This document shows positions 62,273 to 64,000 of a stretch of DNA of 64,000 nucleotides, one piece after another. The notes under the pieces are model-generated. The model saw nothing but the letters and a program-made list of their open reading frames with translations, ran no database searches and was not told the DNA's origin. A program made the translations under genes and the position numbers. The stretch is from Tahibacter soli (GTDB taxonomy: Bacteria; Pseudomonadota; Gammaproteobacteria; Xanthomonadales; Rhodanobacteraceae), in contig NZ_JAOVZO020000019.1 in NCBI RefSeq assembly GCF_025717065.2, positions 310,001 through 374,000 on the forward strand, read 5' to 3'. Within the stretch, counting starts at the first letter, position 1; each line of letters opens with the position of its first letter.

Positions 62273-63451
62273 ATGACCGCTAGCCCATTCACGCACGTCG
62301 AACGCCGCGGCCCGCCCGGCCCGCTGTCCGGCGTGCGCGTGCTCGACCTGTCGGCGTACATCGCGGGTCCCTACGGCTGCACACTTCTCGCCGACCAGGG
62401 CGCGCAGGTGGTCAAGATCGAACCGCCCGACGGCGACAACCTGCGCAAGTATCCGTCGACGCTCGAGGCCGAGAGCCGCGCGTTTCTAGGCGTCAACCGT
62501 TCGAAGATCGGCGTCACGCTCGATCTCAAATCGCCGCACGGTCTCGCCGCGCTGCTCCGGCTCGTGCGCGAAGCCGACGTGCTCGTCCACAATTTCCGGC
62601 CGAGCGTGCCGAAGCGGCTCGGCATCGACGCCGACCGCCTCGCCGCGATCAATCCGCGCCTGATCTATTGCGCGGTGACCGGCTACGGCGAGCGCGGACC
62701 GATGAAGGACAAGGCCGGCTACGACCAGGTGCTGCAGACGATGGCCGGCATCGCGGTGCTGCAGGGCCGGCGCGGCGGCACGCCGGAAATCGTGTACGGC
62801 TCGGTCGTCGACTACTACGCCGCGGCGCTCGTCGCGAGCGGCGTCGCCTCCGCGCTGTACGAGCGCGAGAAGAGCGGTCGCGGACAGGTCGTCGGCGTGT
62901 CGCTGCTGCGCGCGGCGCTGACGATGCAGTCGGCGCGCCTGATCTGGGCGCAGGGCGAACCGCTCGACGTCGGGCGCGACATGCACTCGGGCGGCGTCAC
63001 CGGCATCCATCCGGCCAAAGAGGGACATCTGTACTTGTCCGCCAACACGCCGCATTTCTGGAAGGCGCTGTGCGACAAGACCGGCCTTGCAGCCCTTGCC
63101 GCCGACGAGCGCTACGACAGCGTGCGCAAGCGCGCGCAGCGCGCCGCCGAGATCGTGCCGCAGCTGCGCGAAGCGCTGCTCGCGCGCACGGCCGAAGAAT
63201 GGGAAGCGCTGTTCGGCGACGACGTGCCGTGCGCGGCGGCGCGACGCGTCGAAGACATGTTCGACCACCCGCAGGTGGAAGCCGAGGCGATGATCGCGAC
63301 CGTGCCGCATCCGGTCGTCGGCAGCTATCGCGGACTGACGCGACCGGTCACGTTCAGCCGCACGCCGGGGCCGGAACCGTTTGCGGCGCCGACGTTGGGG
63401 CAGCACAACGCGGTGATGAACGACACGAAAGCGGACACGAACGTCATCTGA
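62273..63451 (+). CDS. CaiB/BaiF-type class III CoA transferase
   Basis: The ATG at 62273 is chosen: AGGA lies 8 bases upstream and the family start (GPLSGVRVLDLSAYIAGPYG) follows shortly; the longer frame to 62225 reads through the tRNA-like fragment. The 392-residue protein has the CaiB pattern LADQGAQVVKIEPPDGDNLR, FLGVNRSKIGVTLDLKSPHG, ADVLVHNFRPSVPKRLGID, the catalytic Asp in KAGYDQVLQTMAGI, and SANTPHFWKALCDKTGL. It moves CoA between carboxylic acids. With the CitE-like lyase at the other end of the locus it could activate and split a dicarboxylic or hydroxy acid (inference). It is separated from GH127 by 114 bases, so a separate transcript is possible. Confidence 0.9.
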   Translation: MTASPFTHVERRGPPGPLSGVRVLDLSAYIAGPYGCTLLADQGAQVVKIEPPDGDNLRKYPSTLEAESRAFLGVNRSKIGVTLDLKSPHGLAALLRLVREADVLVHNFRPSVPKRLGIDADRLAAINPRLIYCAVTGYGERGPMKDKAGYDQVLQTMAGIAVLQGRRGGTPEIVYGSVVDYYAAALVASGVASALYEREKSGRGQVVGVSLLRAALTMQSARLIWAQGEPLDVGRDMHSGGVTGIHPAKEGHLYLSANTPHFWKALCDKTGLAALAADERYDSVRKRAQRAAEIVPQLREALLARTAEEWEALFGDDVPCAAARRVEDMFDHPQVEAEAMIATVPHPVVGSYRGLTRPVTFSRTPGPEPFAAPTLGQHNAVMNDTKADTNVI

Positions 63452-63545
63452 TCGCCGCACACCGGGCGATATCCGACTCCGTGCGTATTGTGCGCGTCAC
63501 CGCGCGAAGCTAGCCTCGTGCGACCCTGACACGGATGGCACCGCG

Positions 63546-64000
63546 ATGTCCGAACCGACGCTCAAGCGTGCCCTCGGCACGATCGTGTTCAAGGCGCTGA
63601 TCGCGCTGTTTCTCTTGCCGGGCCTGACGCTCGGCGTCGCACGGTGGATACGGCACGACGCCGACATCGACATCAAGGCGCAGATCGCGCAGTCGATCGC
63701 GCAGAGCACGAAGATGTCGGCGGACGAACGCGCCGCCGCAACCGCGTTCTACGCCGCGTCGACGCCGTCGGCATCGTGCTACGACGACTCGCCCGCGCTG
63801 GCGCAGCTGCGCGCCGGCGTGTGCGAACCCTATTCGCCGCTGTGGCAGTTCGTCACGACCGAGCGCGTCGCGTTCGCGACCGTCGCCGGCAACGTGCTGC
63901 TGCTCGTCGTGCTCGCCGGCCTCGGCGCGCTGGCGTTCTCCAACCGCGCGGCGCAATACGCGAGCTTCGTGTTCGGCTGGCGCCTGCTCACCGTCACGGG
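63546..64000 (+). CDS. Membrane protein, N-terminal part (cut by window end)
   Basis: The visible 151 residues begin MSEPTLKRALGTIVFKALIA and show a first transmembrane helix (ALIALFLLPGLTLGVARWI), a soluble loop with three cysteine- or Ser-rich stretches (STPSASCYDDSPALAQLRAG), and a second helix (ATVAGNVLLLVVLAGLGALA). The layout recalls the N-terminus of some integral membrane M48-type metallopeptidases, but no HExxH motif is inside the window, so the family is not established. ATG context: GACACGGATGGCACCGCG, with no strong Shine-Dalgarno sequence. Confidence 0.6.
   Translation, partial: MSEPTLKRALGTIVFKALIALFLLPGLTLGVARWIRHDADIDIKAQIAQSIAQSTKMSADERAAATAFYAASTPSASCYDDSPALAQLRAGVCEPYSPLWQFVTTERVAFATVAGNVLLLVVLAGLGALAFSNRAAQYASFVFGWRLLTVT

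Noticed and set aside
1..64000. CRISPR array, prophage or complete insertion sequence
   Set aside because: No regularly spaced repeats, integrase, capsid or transposase genes could be found on either strand.

Overview
The window is GC-rich, tightly packed chromosomal DNA from a gammaproteobacterium. The protein families point to Xanthomonadales, and the Rhodanobacteraceae side of that order is my best guess (inference). The evidence is large secreted proteins carrying a short Cys/[IL]F-x-[DN]-GF[ED] motif, a secreted GHGF-type domain protein, a lipoprotein/FadE pair behind a PsrA-like box, and a TonB receptor-centred glycan locus. No integrase, transposase, CRISPR array, rRNA or complete tRNA was found.

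Layout. 0-5 kb (minus): a patatin-like membrane phospholipase gene broken by a frameshift, a coupled membrane protein, and the 5' part of an ECF sigma factor. 5-7.4 kb: a secreted tyrosinase with five beta-propeller-like repeats. 7.8-10.7 kb: a DUF2235 hydrolase, its overlapping membrane partner and a TPR relic. 10.7-15.1 kb: an EF-hand protein, a secreted protein, an Ada-AlkA fusion, an alkyltransferase and a LysR regulator. 15.3-23.1 kb (minus): a secreted subtilase, a GNAT enzyme and a giant secreted protein. 23.3-29.1 kb: MrfA/MrfB-like helicase and exonuclease, a membrane protein and RecQ. 29.3-36.1 kb: lipoprotein plus acyl-CoA dehydrogenase, GNAT, a secreted beta-helix protein, an HNH nuclease and Dxs.

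36.4-44.9 kb: a decayed response regulator, then (minus) an SpvB/TcdB/RHS-type polymorphic toxin. The toxin ends in a candidate Cys/His amidase domain and is followed 4 bases later by an ankyrin lipoprotein, a likely periplasmic immunity protein. Two frameshifts split the toxin frame. 45.2-48.8 kb (minus): an intradiol-dioxygenase-like protein, a candidate RsmA/CsrA-binding small RNA with its own terminator, and an MBOAT/SGNH acetylation pair.

49.1-63.5 kb (plus) is a glycan/sugar utilisation locus with mostly overlapping start/stop codons. It encodes a CitE-like CoA-ester lyase, a kelch-sodium:solute symporter fusion, a LysR regulator, a TonB receptor, a serine hydrolase, a ribokinase-type kinase, a TIM-barrel/FGE-like fusion, a GH127 beta-L-arabinofuranosidase and a CaiB-type CoA transferase. 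The CaiB gene starts directly on a 22-bp tRNA 3'-end-like sequence. The window ends inside a membrane protein gene.

At least three frame breaks interrupt otherwise well-conserved genes. Two coincide with short homopolymers (A6, G5), so sequencing error is a live alternative to real inactivation. All domain calls come from reading the sequence by eye; no database search was run.
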